Shown here: in pieces, positions 40,304 through 51,035 of the stretch
Numbering within the stretch: position 1 is the stretch's first letter
Layout of the letters: each line of letters opens with the position of its first letter
Assembly: GCA_002786715.1 (NCBI GenBank)
Contig: PCTW01000076.1
Coordinates: forward strand, 16,879-80,878
Length of the DNA stretch: 64,000 nucleotides
Direction of reading: 5' to 3'
Source of the DNA: Bdellovibrio sp. CG22_combo_CG10-13_8_21_14_all_39_27
GTDB lineage: Bacteria > Bdellovibrionota > Bacteriovoracia > Bacteriovoracales > Bacteriovoracaceae
Position numbers and translations under genes: made by a program
Notes under the pieces: model-generated
Seen by the model: only the letters and a program-made list of their open reading frames with translations
What the model was told of the DNA's origin: nothing
The model's database searches: none

Positions 40304-41878
40304 ATGGATAAATGGCAAATCATCTTGGCCGCAAGTTCGGCCATCATTCTTTTTCTTTTTGGAATTGAGAACTTCTCAAAAGAAATTCAAAAAGTTTCAG
40401 GAGAGAAGCTCCGTAAGTTTTTGACCAAACATACAACCAATCCTTTCAAAGGACTTTTGATTGGCGGGCTGATGACCTCAGTGATTCAATCAAGTACAGC
40501 CACATCTGTCATCGCTGTTGGATTAGTAAATGCTGGCATCATTACCTTTAGAAATTCATTAGGTATCATTTTTGGTGCCAATATAGGGACAACGATTACT
40601 GCCCAATTGGTGGCCTTTCATTTAACTAATATTGCGCCCTACTTTCTCATTTTTGGCTTTATCTTATCTATCATTAGAATCAAGTATAGCTTCATTGGAA
40701 AATCCATTTTCTTTTTTGGTTTTGTCTTTTTTAGTCTTAATATTATTTCTTCAACTCTATCTCCCTTGAAAGAAGACCCTGCCTTAATCGCTTTACTCTC
40801 CTCAATGGATAATTATTTTTATAGTTTGCTCGCAGGAATTATTTTTACTTCAATCGTCCAATCAAGTTCTGTCACTACTGGTATTGCAGTCATCTTAACT
40901 CAGCAAGGATTAATGACTCTCGATAATGCAATTCCCATTGTCATCGGGGCTAACGTAGGGACAACGATCACTGCGATCCTAGCTTCCCTCAATATGGACC
41001 TGCCTGCGAAAAAAACAGCTTTTGTCCATACCCTCTATAATTTTGCAGGAGTTCTCATTTTCACTCCTATCTTTTTTATAGCTAAGCCCTGGTTGAATTC
41101 ACTGACAATTCCTCATGCCGAAACCTTGGCCAATGTGCACTTCGCCTTCAATCTTTTAACTTCTATTTTCTTTATGATCTTCATTAATCCATTTAGTCGC
41201 TGGGCCGAAACCTTGTTTAAAGGTAATAATGAGATTGAGCATTTAAATATTGATTTTCCCATAATTAAAAACGAAGAGGATGTGCAACAGGGGATCGTCT
41301 TGATGGAAGATCTACTAGAAAAACTAATCGTTCAACTTAAGGAAAACTATTTTTTAATTTCATTAGCGATAGAAGCAAAAGAAGAGCACCTCCTCAATAA
41401 ATGTAAAAAACACCATCGCTACCTCCTCTTTCTTCGCAGTGAGCTCGACGAATTCTGTGCTCAAATGGCGATGAATAGTGCAGATGAAAAGAATGGTCGC
41501 CAAATCATTGAACTCATTAGCAAAATAGATTATATCTACCAAATTAATGACTCCATTGAAGATTTAATTGAGCTTAATGATGAGCTTATCCAAAAGAAAA
41601 TCCCGCTTTCTATTGATTCAATTGTTTCGATTAGGGAAATTTCAGGAAACTTAGTAAAACTATTTGATGTTTTGATAAAACAAAACAGTACAAAGAAAAG
41701 AGAAGAAGAATCATTCAAGTCCACTCAAAAAGAATTACATACGACTCTGGCCAAAAGTTATCAAAAACTTTTGAAGATTATGACCTTAATTGATAACGAG
41801 GAAGCAACTCCCCTCGCGAGATATCTCTCTGTGAACCAACGCCTCAAAGACAAAATGAACACTCTTCAGCATTTTTAG
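40304..41878 (+). CDS. Na+/phosphate cotransporter with PhoU-like C-terminus
   Basis: 524 residues. The membrane part holds the inverted repeat of the Na/Pi-II family, each half with a QSS motif: VIQSSTATSVIAVG and IVQSSSVTTGIAVIL, plus GANIGTTITAQ and GANVGTTITAI. From about 325 a soluble helical PhoU-like domain follows (QQGIVLMEDLLEKLIVQLKENYFL, IDYIYQINDSIEDLIELNDEL). It imports inorganic phosphate with sodium and the C-terminal domain probably regulates it. It starts 31 bp after the HAD gene and shares its stop codon region with the convergent histidine kinase. Confidence 0.93.
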   Translation: MDKWQIILAASSAIILFLFGIENFSKEIQKVSGEKLRKFLTKHTTNPFKGLLIGGLMTSVIQSSTATSVIAVGLVNAGIITFRNSLGIIFGANIGTTITAQLVAFHLTNIAPYFLIFGFILSIIRIKYSFIGKSIFFFGFVFFSLNIISSTLSPLKEDPALIALLSSMDNYFYSLLAGIIFTSIVQSSSVTTGIAVILTQQGLMTLDNAIPIVIGANVGTTITAILASLNMDLPAKKTAFVHTLYNFAGVLIFTPIFFIAKPWLNSLTIPHAETLANVHFAFNLLTSIFFMIFINPFSRWAETLFKGNNEIEHLNIDFPIIKNEEDVQQGIVLMEDLLEKLIVQLKENYFLISLAIEAKEEHLLNKCKKHHRYLLFLRSELDEFCAQMAMNSADEKNGRQIIELISKIDYIYQINDSIEDLIELNDELIQKKIPLSIDSIVSIREISGNLVKLFDVLIKQNSTKKREEESFKSTQKELHTTLAKSYQKLLKIMTLIDNEEATPLARYLSVNQRLKDKMNTLQHF

Positions 41879-43287
41879 GCCAACGGCAATTTAACATAAA
41901 ATGTAGAGCCTTTGCCGACTTCAGTTTCAAACCAAATTGAACCATTTAGCTCAGAAACTAAGTTATTTACAATACCCATTCCAAGACCTGTTCCATGACC
42001 CGTATCTTTGGTGGTAAAAAAGTTTTTAAAGATTTTAGTTTGATCTTTTTCTTCAATACCTGATCCATTATCCGAAACTGACAAAATAATAAAATTATCA
42101 GAATTAAATGACCTAAGTTCCATCAAACCTCTTTGACCAAGAGGGACAGCATCGGAGGCATTCGTGATGAGATTCGTAAAAATCTGTTGAAGCTTAGTAG
42201 GATTTGCATACACCAAACTCGTTTCAGCTGAAAATTCTGAATGAAATACATGATTTCGATGTTTCAAGAAAATTCCATTCACAATAACTAAATTATTTAA
42301 TAATTGATGGATATCTACTTTTTTGACAACGTCAGATTGTCTCGAAAAAGAAAGAAGCTCTTGCAAGGTTAAATTGGCCCTATCACAGGCCTCTTTTATT
42401 TTCGTTAAATCTTCCAAACTAAGCGGATGTTGATTTCCATCAGCTATATTACTCCCAACAATCATGGTCACAAAAGCTAATGGATTTTTAATTTCATGTG
42501 CGACAGATGCAGTCATTTGTCCAATAAGTGAAAGTTTTTGACTTTGATTGAAGCTAGCTTCCGCTGTTTTCAATTTTTTGCTCACTTCATCAAAATTTTT
42601 TGAATTGCGATAGAGTCGAACCCCCAATTGACCAATTTCATCCTTTCTCGAAAAGAGGGGGTCATTGTTTTGAATATTATCGAGAATAGGATCTTTCCAG
42701 CTGACCATTTTTTTTATGGGATCTAGAAAGTCAATTTCTAGCCATAGTGTAAAAAGAATAAGAACAACGGCTTGGAGCCCTGTCAAAATAACAAAGTACT
42801 TCATCGAAAGTAAAAAGATATTCCTTTTAATATTTTTTAAATGATAACCAATCATCAGGTAATAAGATCTCAATTTAGTTTTTATTGGAACGACGTATGT
42901 GGCCTCTCCTGTTTCAAGTTTTACGAATTTAGGATTAGTGGTCTTGATCTGATTAAAGATTTGATCTTTGTTAAAAAAAATATTTGATTTTTGCCCGACA
43001 TAATTTATATGATTAGAAGAAATAATCATTCCTTGATCATTGAGGAGTAGGACTCTATCAGCATTTTTGTCATAATAGCTTGAATTAATGAGTTCTAAGA
43101 CACCATTTGCTTCATAAGTTTCAAGGGATCTTTGAATAAGAACTGAAGATTGCAGAGCTGAAGATTCGATTACCGAGATTTTTCTCTCAATGGTATTTTG
43201 ATAAACGATATATGATATGGCCATATTAATGACCATTAACACGACAAAAAGAACGACGGTCCTTCTGTTTAATCGCGCTCTCATCAT
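41875..43287 (-). CDS. Membrane sensor histidine kinase
   Basis: 470 residues: membrane helix about 10-30, an extracytoplasmic sensor domain of about 130 residues that is Cache-like (RVLLLNDQGMIISSNHINYVGQ), a second helix about 160-184, a HAMP-like linker with DPIKKM, HisKA with phosphate acceptor His264 in SVAHEIKNPLAF, and HATPase_c with LITNASDAV, SDNGSGIEEKDQ and GTGLGMGIV. No response regulator is nearby, so it is an orphan. It overlaps the NMT1-like gene by 4 bp (ATGA) and is last in the guaB operon. Confidence 0.94.
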   Translation of the reverse strand: MMRARLNRRTVVLFVVLMVINMAISYIVYQNTIERKISVIESSALQSSVLIQRSLETYEANGVLELINSSYYDKNADRVLLLNDQGMIISSNHINYVGQKSNIFFNKDQIFNQIKTTNPKFVKLETGEATYVVPIKTKLRSYYLMIGYHLKNIKRNIFLLSMKYFVILTGLQAVVLILFTLWLEIDFLDPIKKMVSWKDPILDNIQNNDPLFSRKDEIGQLGVRLYRNSKNFDEVSKKLKTAEASFNQSQKLSLIGQMTASVAHEIKNPLAFVTMIVGSNIADGNQHPLSLEDLTKIKEACDRANLTLQELLSFSRQSDVVKKVDIHQLLNNLVIVNGIFLKHRNHVFHSEFSAETSLVYANPTKLQQIFTNLITNASDAVPLGQRGLMELRSFNSDNFIILSVSDNGSGIEEKDQTKIFKNFFTTKDTGHGTGLGMGIVNNLVSELNGSIWFETEVGKGSTFYVKLPLA

Positions 43288-44267
43288 TGTTGCTGCTCCA
43301 ACTTAAATGTGTTCTCAACGATAGAAAAATCAACATTTAGATTTGAGTTTTTTGCATCGTAATACTGAGAATTATTTTTAATCGCTTTTTCTAACTTATG
43401 AATTGTACTTTCAAATATTCTTTTTAAAATAGTGGAATTGTTCTTTCCAATTGGAATTTTAATATCATTGATATGACCCTCTATTACTTTTAGAGGTAAA
43501 TGGTTTCGCATTGAAATAGTATTTAAGATGTCATGATCTCTTAAGGAAATTTTCACCATCGTCTGTTGAAGGTCATAAGAGAGATCGATAAATAACTTTT
43601 TATTTTCATTAATGACACTCTTTCTTGCAACGAGAACATCTACGATTTCTCCGGGGATTGAATTACTATCGAAAAGAACCTGACTCCCCTTTTCCATAAG
43701 CTTACTTTTGACAGGATTAAAAGTAACAAGAAAGTCTACATGGCCATTTAATAAAGCTTTCTCCTGGTTTTCAAATGGTATCGAAATCAGCTTCATTTTA
43801 TTCATATCTAAATGAAAGAGCTCTGCTGCTCTAAAAAGAAGATAAGTTCCGACACTTCCTGTTTCGAGACCGACCTTACCTTTTTCTAAATCTTTAATTT
43901 TATGATTCTTACTTAAAGTTAATATGGCATCTCCCCCCGCCGAAACATCAAGTATCAGAAATACCGTAAGATCTTCGATATCATGGGACAACAAAATCGC
44001 TTCATCCAAAGTCAATGCTGCAACTTGAATAAGGTTTTTTTTGAAAGCTTGCATCACCTCGACAGAACTTGAAAATTCTACAACCTTAAACATTTTTTCA
44101 TTTTTTTGATCATGCAGTCCGTAGAGATGTAGGGATTCGTAGCCTATCCATTGGTTAGCGCCAATCATAATAGTTTTCTTATTTAGTGAATCAATACTTT
44201 TATATGCTGTAAGAGTGATCAGAAGAACTATCAAAACAAGTAATAGCTTCGACGAATGATTCTTCAT
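43284..44267 (-). CDS. NMT1/SsuA-like substrate-binding protein
   Basis: 327 residues. An N-terminal hydrophobic anchor (KLLLVLIVLLITLTAY) is followed by a type-II periplasmic binding fold: TIMIGANQWIGYESLHLYGLHD, EVMQAFKKNLIQVAALTLDEAILL, GKVGLETGSVGTYLLFRAAEL, GHVDFLVTFNPVKSKL. This fits the family that binds nitrate, sulfonate or thiamin-precursor-like ligands. No ABC permease is near; instead the kinase overlaps it, so it may be a ligand sensor for that kinase. The ATG at 44267 lies 4 nt after the guaA stop; an earlier in-frame ATG at 44321 would overlap guaA by 50 bp and put 18 residues ahead of the anchor. Confidence 0.82.
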   Translation of the reverse strand: MKNHSSKLLLVLIVLLITLTAYKSIDSLNKKTIMIGANQWIGYESLHLYGLHDQKNEKMFKVVEFSSSVEVMQAFKKNLIQVAALTLDEAILLSHDIEDLTVFLILDVSAGGDAILTLSKNHKIKDLEKGKVGLETGSVGTYLLFRAAELFHLDMNKMKLISIPFENQEKALLNGHVDFLVTFNPVKSKLMEKGSQVLFDSNSIPGEIVDVLVARKSVINENKKLFIDLSYDLQQTMVKISLRDHDILNTISMRNHLPLKVIEGHINDIKIPIGKNNSTILKRIFESTIHKLEKAIKNNSQYYDAKNSNLNVDFSIVENTFKLEQQQ

Positions 44268-44271
44268 CTCA

Positions 44272-45822
44272 TCATTCCCATTCAATAGTTCCAGGAGGTT
44301 TACTTGTAATGTCGTAGACAACTCTCGTAATCCCCCTTACTTCATTGGTGATACGATTTGAAACTTTCGATAAGAAAGCATAAGACAGATCTGACCATGT
44401 TGCCGTCATAAAATCACTAGTTGAAACGACTCTTAAACAAATCACTTCCTCATAGGCTCGACCATCACCTTTTACTCCTACTGTTTTAACGGGTAACAAT
44501 ACAGTAAAAGCTTGCGCGACAGACTCATATAAATTCATTTCAAGAAGTTCTTCAAATAAAATCTGATCGGATTCCTGAACCTTGCGAATAGAATCGGGAA
44601 ATAACTCTCCTAAAACTCGAACTCCAATACCTGGGCCTGGAAATGGGTGCCGATAAACCCATTCATGTTTTAAACCTAGCTCCATACCAATTGTTCGCCC
44701 CTCATCTTTGAAGAGAAATCTTAAAGGTTCAAGCAGCTTTAGATTCATTCTTTCAGGAAGACCTCCAACATTATGATGTGACTTGATAGTGACCGATTTT
44801 CCCCCTTTCTTATGGGGTGAAGTCGATTCAATAACATCCGGATAGAGAGTACCTTGGAGCAAATAGGTAAATTTAATAGCATGATCTCTCTCGTACTCGT
44901 GAACCTTTGTTTCAAAAACTTCAATAAAGGTTCTTCCAATTATTTTTCTTTTTTGTTCAGGATCATCTATTCCTGAAAGATTCTTATAAAAAATTTCTTT
45001 AGCGTCTATAATTTCAATATTTAAATCTGTTTGATTCTTTAAGACTTGAATATGCCCGTAGTCCTGCGGTCTCAAAAGACCATTATCAACAAAAAAACAA
45101 TGAAGATTCTTTCCAATAACATGATGAGCGATAGTGGCTGCAACTAAAGAATCTACTCCTCCACTAAAAGCGCAAAGGACATAATCCTTTCCAACACTCT
45201 TCACCAATTCATTGGCTTCCTTAAGCATCTCTCCAGCATCCCAATCTTCTTTCAAACCAGCAATGACAGAATAAAAATGTTTGAGTATATCCTTTCCATG
45301 CTCTGAATGCTCGACTTCAGGATGGAATTGCAGTCCCATGAGTTTTTTACTTTTATTGACGATCGTAGCAACCAATTTATTATGAGATTCCATCACAATT
45401 TCAAATCCCTGTGGAACGACAGAAACATGATCAAAATGGCTCATCCAAACACTTATCTCAGGAGGGCAATTGGCAATAGATTGGCCATCTTTTAATTTTA
45501 CTTTTGTATGTCCGTATTCACCAATCACACCCTTTTCAACTTTGCCTCCGAAGTATTGCCCCATCAATTGCATGCCGTAACAAATCCCGAGTAATGGGAG
45601 ATTGAGCTCAAAGACAAAAGAGTAATCTTCTTTATCTTCAAAAACAGATTGGGGACCACCTGACAAAACGATACACTCTGGTTTGTGACCTTGGTTAATT
45701 AAATCTCGGGATTCTTCTACCGTCATAATGACACTTGAATGGCCAAGCTCTCTGGTTTTACGAGTGATTAATTGTGTGTATTGAGAACCAAAGTCGATAA
45801 TCCAAATTTGTCTATCTATCAT
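44272..45822 (-). CDS. guaA: GMP synthase (glutamine-hydrolysing)
   Basis: 516 residues, the standard two-domain length. Class I glutamine amidotransferase: LSGGPQSVFE, nucleophile in GICYGMQLMG, and GLQFHPEVEHSEHG. ATP pyrophosphatase domain: AFSGGVDSLVA, then IESTSPHKKGGKSVTIKSHHN, and the dimerisation domain ending with TSKPPGTIEWE, the usual C-terminus. It converts XMP to GMP. It lies 7 bp downstream of guaB, with which it forms the guanine nucleotide branch. Confidence 0.98.
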   Translation of the reverse strand: MIDRQIWIIDFGSQYTQLITRKTRELGHSSVIMTVEESRDLINQGHKPECIVLSGGPQSVFEDKEDYSFVFELNLPLLGICYGMQLMGQYFGGKVEKGVIGEYGHTKVKLKDGQSIANCPPEISVWMSHFDHVSVVPQGFEIVMESHNKLVATIVNKSKKLMGLQFHPEVEHSEHGKDILKHFYSVIAGLKEDWDAGEMLKEANELVKSVGKDYVLCAFSGGVDSLVAATIAHHVIGKNLHCFFVDNGLLRPQDYGHIQVLKNQTDLNIEIIDAKEIFYKNLSGIDDPEQKRKIIGRTFIEVFETKVHEYERDHAIKFTYLLQGTLYPDVIESTSPHKKGGKSVTIKSHHNVGGLPERMNLKLLEPLRFLFKDEGRTIGMELGLKHEWVYRHPFPGPGIGVRVLGELFPDSIRKVQESDQILFEELLEMNLYESVAQAFTVLLPVKTVGVKGDGRAYEEVICLRVVSTSDFMTATWSDLSYAFLSKVSNRITNEVRGITRVVYDITSKPPGTIEWE

Positions 45823-45829
45823 ATACTTC

Positions 45830-47320
<1,491 letters not shown>

Positions 47321-47342
47321 CTAGAGGAAAACGATTGTTGAA

Positions 47343-47371
47343 ATTATAGACTTAAGTGAGTCTTTTGACTA
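47343..47371 (-). promoter_or_regulatory. Probable promoter of the guaBA operon
   Basis: Minus-strand TAGTCA (47371-47366), 17-nt spacer, perfect TATAAT (47348-47343). The predicted start near 47336 leaves a 40-nt leader with AGGTGG before the ATG. Confidence 0.5.
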
Positions 47372-47422
47372 TGTTAAGTGAATACTTAGCACTAGCGTTA
47401 TTTTCTCAGGTGACGCTGGGGA

Positions 47423-48580
47423 TTAGTAGTTCTTTTGATAATCCATATCTACTGACTTCAAGCGATCAATCAAATTGTTGACCTCTTGGCTATGGCGCAT
47501 TTGTTGCTTGTATTGCTCTGTCATGCCAGCTTCAAAAGCATCATTCGTTTTGATTTGAGGCGCCATTCCACCAACTGAGGCAGGGGCCCTTACGGATGAA
47601 TTTTCTAATTTTGGCTGAGGGATATTTTCAGAGGCAATACTTCTCGGTTTAACTACAGAAGCTTTCTTCTCCACAGATTTTTTGTAAGCTTTACCCATTC
47701 CATAGATTCTCAATGGAACGCCCGATGACCTCTCATAACTAGGAACGAATTTCTTGGGCTTAGTTTTTTGGGCCATTTCAGAGATTTTATCCTGATAAGT
47801 CTTCAACAACTCTTTGGCCTTTTCTTTTCTTTCTGAATGGTTGTCTTTTCTTAAGATAATAATCTTACCTTCAGGTGAAACTTCACTTTCCATGACTGGA
47901 GATTTTTCAACTTGAACAGAAGCCACAGCTCTTTGAGGCACTTCTGAAACTGTAGGAGCCGCTTTTCCATCAAGAGGTTCGATCCCTCGAAAAAGTGACG
48001 TCACGCTTTTGAATGAAGCAAAGCCAATAGGTGTCGGCTTGCGAGGATAGCCATCATTATGTTCATTTTGAATATAAGAGAAGTGACCTTCCAGTAACGA
48101 AACATTCATCATTCTATCAAGAGCATTTGAGAACTCCGCTCTACCTTTAACATTGAGTAATTGCGTTTTACCAACTGCAGGATCAAAGCTCACTATAAGC
48201 TCACCCGTTTGAGAACTAATGACAGCGTTGGCCGTTTGGATGAGATACTCACCTTGATTAACTGGAGATTGCAACCACAAATATCCCGATTTCACTTCCG
48301 CCATTTTATTAAAAAGTTTTACGTGACCTGAGCCACTCAAATGAAAACGGTGGTCATAAAAATCTGAAAAAGAAGTTTGAGATCCCTCTTCTGTAAAGAG
48401 TTCACAAAAATCAGAGAGATGATCTCCAACCTTCAACGATTTCATTTCCCCATTACAATGGGAAAAGACTTTACCTGAAAGAGCATCAATTCGAACTACC
48501 GGACTTTCTGCGAACGCACTCGTCGCAAGAGAGAAAGTAAGGAGACTAATTGCGCTTATATTTTTGCATAATCTTTTCAT
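47423..48580 (-). CDS. Secreted FecR-domain protein
   Basis: 385 residues with signal peptide (MKRLCKNISAISLLTFSLATSAFA). Residues about 28-170 follow a FecR-type all-beta pattern: VVRIDALSGKVF, LKVGDHLSD, YLIQTANAVISSQTGELIVSFD, KTQLLNVKGRAEF. The rest is low complexity and helical with Lys and Pro, ending with NLIDRLKSVDMDYQKNY. It overlaps the upstream TPR lipoprotein by 35 bp, so the two are a translationally linked envelope pair. FecR domains of this kind probably bind periplasmic or wall ligands; function unknown. Confidence 0.8.
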   Translation of the reverse strand: MKRLCKNISAISLLTFSLATSAFAESPVVRIDALSGKVFSHCNGEMKSLKVGDHLSDFCELFTEEGSQTSFSDFYDHRFHLSGSGHVKLFNKMAEVKSGYLWLQSPVNQGEYLIQTANAVISSQTGELIVSFDPAVGKTQLLNVKGRAEFSNALDRMMNVSLLEGHFSYIQNEHNDGYPRKPTPIGFASFKSVTSLFRGIEPLDGKAAPTVSEVPQRAVASVQVEKSPVMESEVSPEGKIIILRKDNHSERKEKAKELLKTYQDKISEMAQKTKPKKFVPSYERSSGVPLRIYGMGKAYKKSVEKKASVVKPRSIASENIPQPKLENSSVRAPASVGGMAPQIKTNDAFEAGMTEQYKQQMRHSQEVNNLIDRLKSVDMDYQKNY

Positions 48581-49271
48581 AATGATGACTCAATATTTTC
48601 CATTCTTCAGTGTTACGATATTTTTTTCTAAATTCTTCAACTGTTGCAAAGAAACGATCTTGATCACCCATTTCTAAGTAAGTCATGGCACTCCAGAGTT
48701 TTGCTCCTCTGTAAAACTGCGAATTTGGATGTTCTTTAACTACTCGGTCAAAATAAGCTAGAGACCAATCGTAGTGTTTTTTTGATTCAAAAGCAGAAAG
48801 ACCTGCTCTGAATAAAAACTGATCATCGATGCGGTTATCTTTTGAATATTGAGTTTCAAAAGCTTTGAAAAACTGTGACGATTTATCATAATTTTTATTT
48901 TGGAATTCTTTCTCAGCAATCGCTAATATTTGGCTTGGAGTCCATTTATAAGTGTCGAATTGAACAAGATCATTTCCTTTTACAACCGGAACAGAAGCTA
49001 TTTTTCTTTCGCTTACTGGCTTATCGCCTTTTTCATCTTTTTGCTCTAGCTGTAGAGTTAAAAAATTATTTTTAGATTTAAGCGTTTCAATCTCATATTT
49101 AAGATCTGAAACTTCTACTTTGAGATTACGATTTTCTTTAGCCAGGGCCAAAGACACTTGCTCATAGCGATTAATTCTCGCCGCTTTTTCTTCAAACTTG
49201 CTCATCATGTCGCAAGAAAGTAAGGAAGAACTTGCGATCAGTAATGCTGTCCATTCAAACATTTTTTTCAT
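48546..49271 (-). CDS. Lipoprotein with coiled coil and TPR-like repeats (CpoB/YbgF-like)
   Basis: 241 residues from the ATG at 49271, which has AAGGA 9 nt upstream; a TTG three codons earlier is too close to it. Signal with lipobox SLLSC. Next comes a coiled coil (about 35-80, KVEVSDLKYEIETLKSKNNFL) and a C-terminal TPR-like region (YKWTPSQILAIAEKEFQNKNYDKSSQFF, AYFDRVVKEHPNSQFYRGAK), the plan of CpoB/YbgF-like Tol-Pal associated proteins. It is first in a two-gene unit with the FecR-domain gene. Confidence 0.82.
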   Translation of the reverse strand: MKKMFEWTALLIASSSLLSCDMMSKFEEKAARINRYEQVSLALAKENRNLKVEVSDLKYEIETLKSKNNFLTLQLEQKDEKGDKPVSERKIASVPVVKGNDLVQFDTYKWTPSQILAIAEKEFQNKNYDKSSQFFKAFETQYSKDNRIDDQFLFRAGLSAFESKKHYDWSLAYFDRVVKEHPNSQFYRGAKLWSAMTYLEMGDQDRFFATVEEFRKKYRNTEEWKILSHHYEKIMQKYKRN

Positions 49272-49393
49272 AAATCTCAATCCTTAAACCAAATGACTTC
49301 ATAAACCATCTTCGAAGGATTTATCGGCTATTCGACAAAAAATCTTAAGTTTTGATTTCTATCTCTAAAGTTTTGAAATGATTGGAATGTCGG

Positions 49394-50125
49394 CTAAGAA
49401 AGCCCTTCCAGCTCAACTTCAGGATTGATTCGCTCTAGGCTTAATAGTGTTGATTTTCTAAGGGTTGAGAATTGTAAAGTATCGGCAATATCAAAATACA
49501 TAATATCCTGGCTTAGCATTTCGATATCTTGATGTTCACCAGCAATTTTGCATCGACCATCAAAGTTGATGATATAAGTTGGTCCTTGGAACTCAATTTT
49601 TTCTGTTTTACCTTCTTTAACATAAATCCATCTTGCTCGATATCCCGAGGGGAGAAGTCGGTCATAATCGCGAAAGCATTTTTCACTTCTCCTTACAAAA
49701 ACAAAGTTCTCTGCTTTTTTTGGAATCGAAGATTGTTCTAAAAAAGGTGGTCTTTCGGGAGAGAATAAAGGCTGACCTTCGAAAGTGAGAGAGAGTGCTT
49801 CGAAACCCTCATCATCACCCATTGCATATTCATGCCAATAATTTTGAGGTATTTGAACTAAATCTCCATTCGACATTTCGCTAGACTGTGCTCCTTGAAA
49901 CAACGCTTTACCTTTTTGAACGATCAAGAAAGAATCTACTGGATGGGCCAGTGCCGAAAAGTGTTCTCCAGGCTCTAATCCAATCCAAGCAAGAGATATA
50001 TCATTAGGAAGCTCATGATATCTAACGTGAGTATTTAAATCTCTAAAATGACCAAGGCCAATTGCAGTTCCGTTATGTTCCATATTGTAGCGAACTTTTA
50101 ATTCACTTCGACGAAACAGAATCAT
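49394..50125 (-). CDS. Cupin-fold protein
   Basis: 243 residues, cytoplasmic. The first half has cupin motifs: LEPGEHFSALAHPVDSFLIVQKGKALF and GDLVQIPQNYWHEYA, with His and Glu where metal ligands are expected. A weaker second cupin half follows (YIINFDGRCKI, LSQDIMYFDIAD), so it may be a bicupin. It overlaps the BtuF-like gene upstream by 23 bp; the two are one unit. A metal- or small-ligand-binding role tied to that protein is inference. Confidence 0.75.
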   Translation of the reverse strand: MILFRRSELKVRYNMEHNGTAIGLGHFRDLNTHVRYHELPNDISLAWIGLEPGEHFSALAHPVDSFLIVQKGKALFQGAQSSEMSNGDLVQIPQNYWHEYAMGDDEGFEALSLTFEGQPLFSPERPPFLEQSSIPKKAENFVFVRRSEKCFRDYDRLLPSGYRARWIYVKEGKTEKIEFQGPTYIINFDGRCKIAGEHQDIEMLSQDIMYFDIADTLQFSTLRKSTLLSLERINPEVELEGLS

Positions 50126-50921
50126 ACTCGCTCCATTTTTTAATTATTGAATAAGCGTAATCAAGCCCATCCTCAAATAAGGCTGGACCTGGCTGGAGAA
50201 AGATCTCCGGCTGCAATTCAAAAATCATATTTGATTTTGAAAATTTCATCTCACTCCAGCCCTGCCTCTGCTTTACACTCTCAAGCTCCAAAGCTTTTCC
50301 ACACCAACAAGAGAGATAAATGTCAGGGTCCAACTCACGAACCCTATCCCATTCTATCACTCTGTCTTTTCCAAGAATACCTCGATCAGAGATGTCTCCA
50401 AAAATATCACGTGCTCCGATGGCCCTAAAAACTTCACTAAAATAGCGAATCCCAGAAATCATGGGTTCATCCCATTCTTCAAGATAGACCTTAGGAAATC
50501 GATTGAGCTGACTGCTTAATTGGCGATAATACTCTATTTTTGTTTTGTATTTCGAAACAAGCTCGATTGCCTTCTGCTCTTTTTCAACCATACGGCCTAG
50601 AAACAAAAGATAATCAAGTGTCTCGTCCAGCGAACGATGATTCGCAATATAAACATTGGTACCTGAAGCGACCAGATCTCGAGCAATATCTTTTTGAATA
50701 TCTGAATGTCCAATAACTAAATCAGGATTCATTGAGATGATTTTCTTGAGATTGGCATGGGTAAAGGCACTCGTGACAGGGTGCTTTTTGGCTTCAGCAG
50801 GTCTTTTGACATAACAAGAAACACCAGCAATCCGCCACTCTTCGCCTAGTAAATACAACCACTCTACGGGCTCTTCAGTTAAACAAATAATCTTTCTGGG
50901 GTAGTTATTCTTCATGTTCAT
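50103..50921 (-). CDS. BtuF-like helical-backbone binding protein without signal peptide
   Basis: 272 residues of the vitamin B12/siderophore periplasmic-binding type: IICLTEEPVEWLYLLGEEWRIAGVSCYV, LKKIISMNPDLVIGHSDIQKDIA, VYIANHRSLDETLDYLLFLGRMV, and GARDIFGD. Yet the N-terminus (MNMKNNYPRKIICL) has no signal peptide and no lipobox, so the protein is probably cytoplasmic. Such soluble relatives are annotated as cobalamin-binding proteins in other bacteria. No permease or ATPase gene is near. QueG here needs cobalamin, an interesting but unproven link. Confidence 0.8.
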   Translation of the reverse strand: MNMKNNYPRKIICLTEEPVEWLYLLGEEWRIAGVSCYVKRPAEAKKHPVTSAFTHANLKKIISMNPDLVIGHSDIQKDIARDLVASGTNVYIANHRSLDETLDYLLFLGRMVEKEQKAIELVSKYKTKIEYYRQLSSQLNRFPKVYLEEWDEPMISGIRYFSEVFRAIGARDIFGDISDRGILGKDRVIEWDRVRELDPDIYLSCWCGKALELESVKQRQGWSEMKFSKSNMIFELQPEIFLQPGPALFEDGLDYAYSIIKKWSEYDSVSSK

Positions 50922-51007
50922 AACTATTTTAACATTAAAATGACAAAGGGCCTACGCAAGCTTGCATTTTACTATCAGCAATTACGACTTTTTTTGATAA
51001 ACTAACT

Positions 51008-51024
51008 GAGTTTAATAAACTCAA
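51008..51024. promoter_or_regulatory. Inverted repeat before the dsbD-like gene
   Basis: TGAGTTT-AAT-AAACTCA, a perfect 7+7 bp inverted repeat 11 bp before the start codon, directly ahead of the AAAGGAA ribosome-binding site. Possible operator or translation-control hairpin. Confidence 0.5.
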
Positions 51025-51035
51025 AGGAAAAATGC

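Noticed and set aside
51001-51030. Shared GATAAACTAA string upstream of 51036 and 59352 as a regulon motif
   Set aside because: Two short matches are not enough to call a motif; the surrounding sequence differs.
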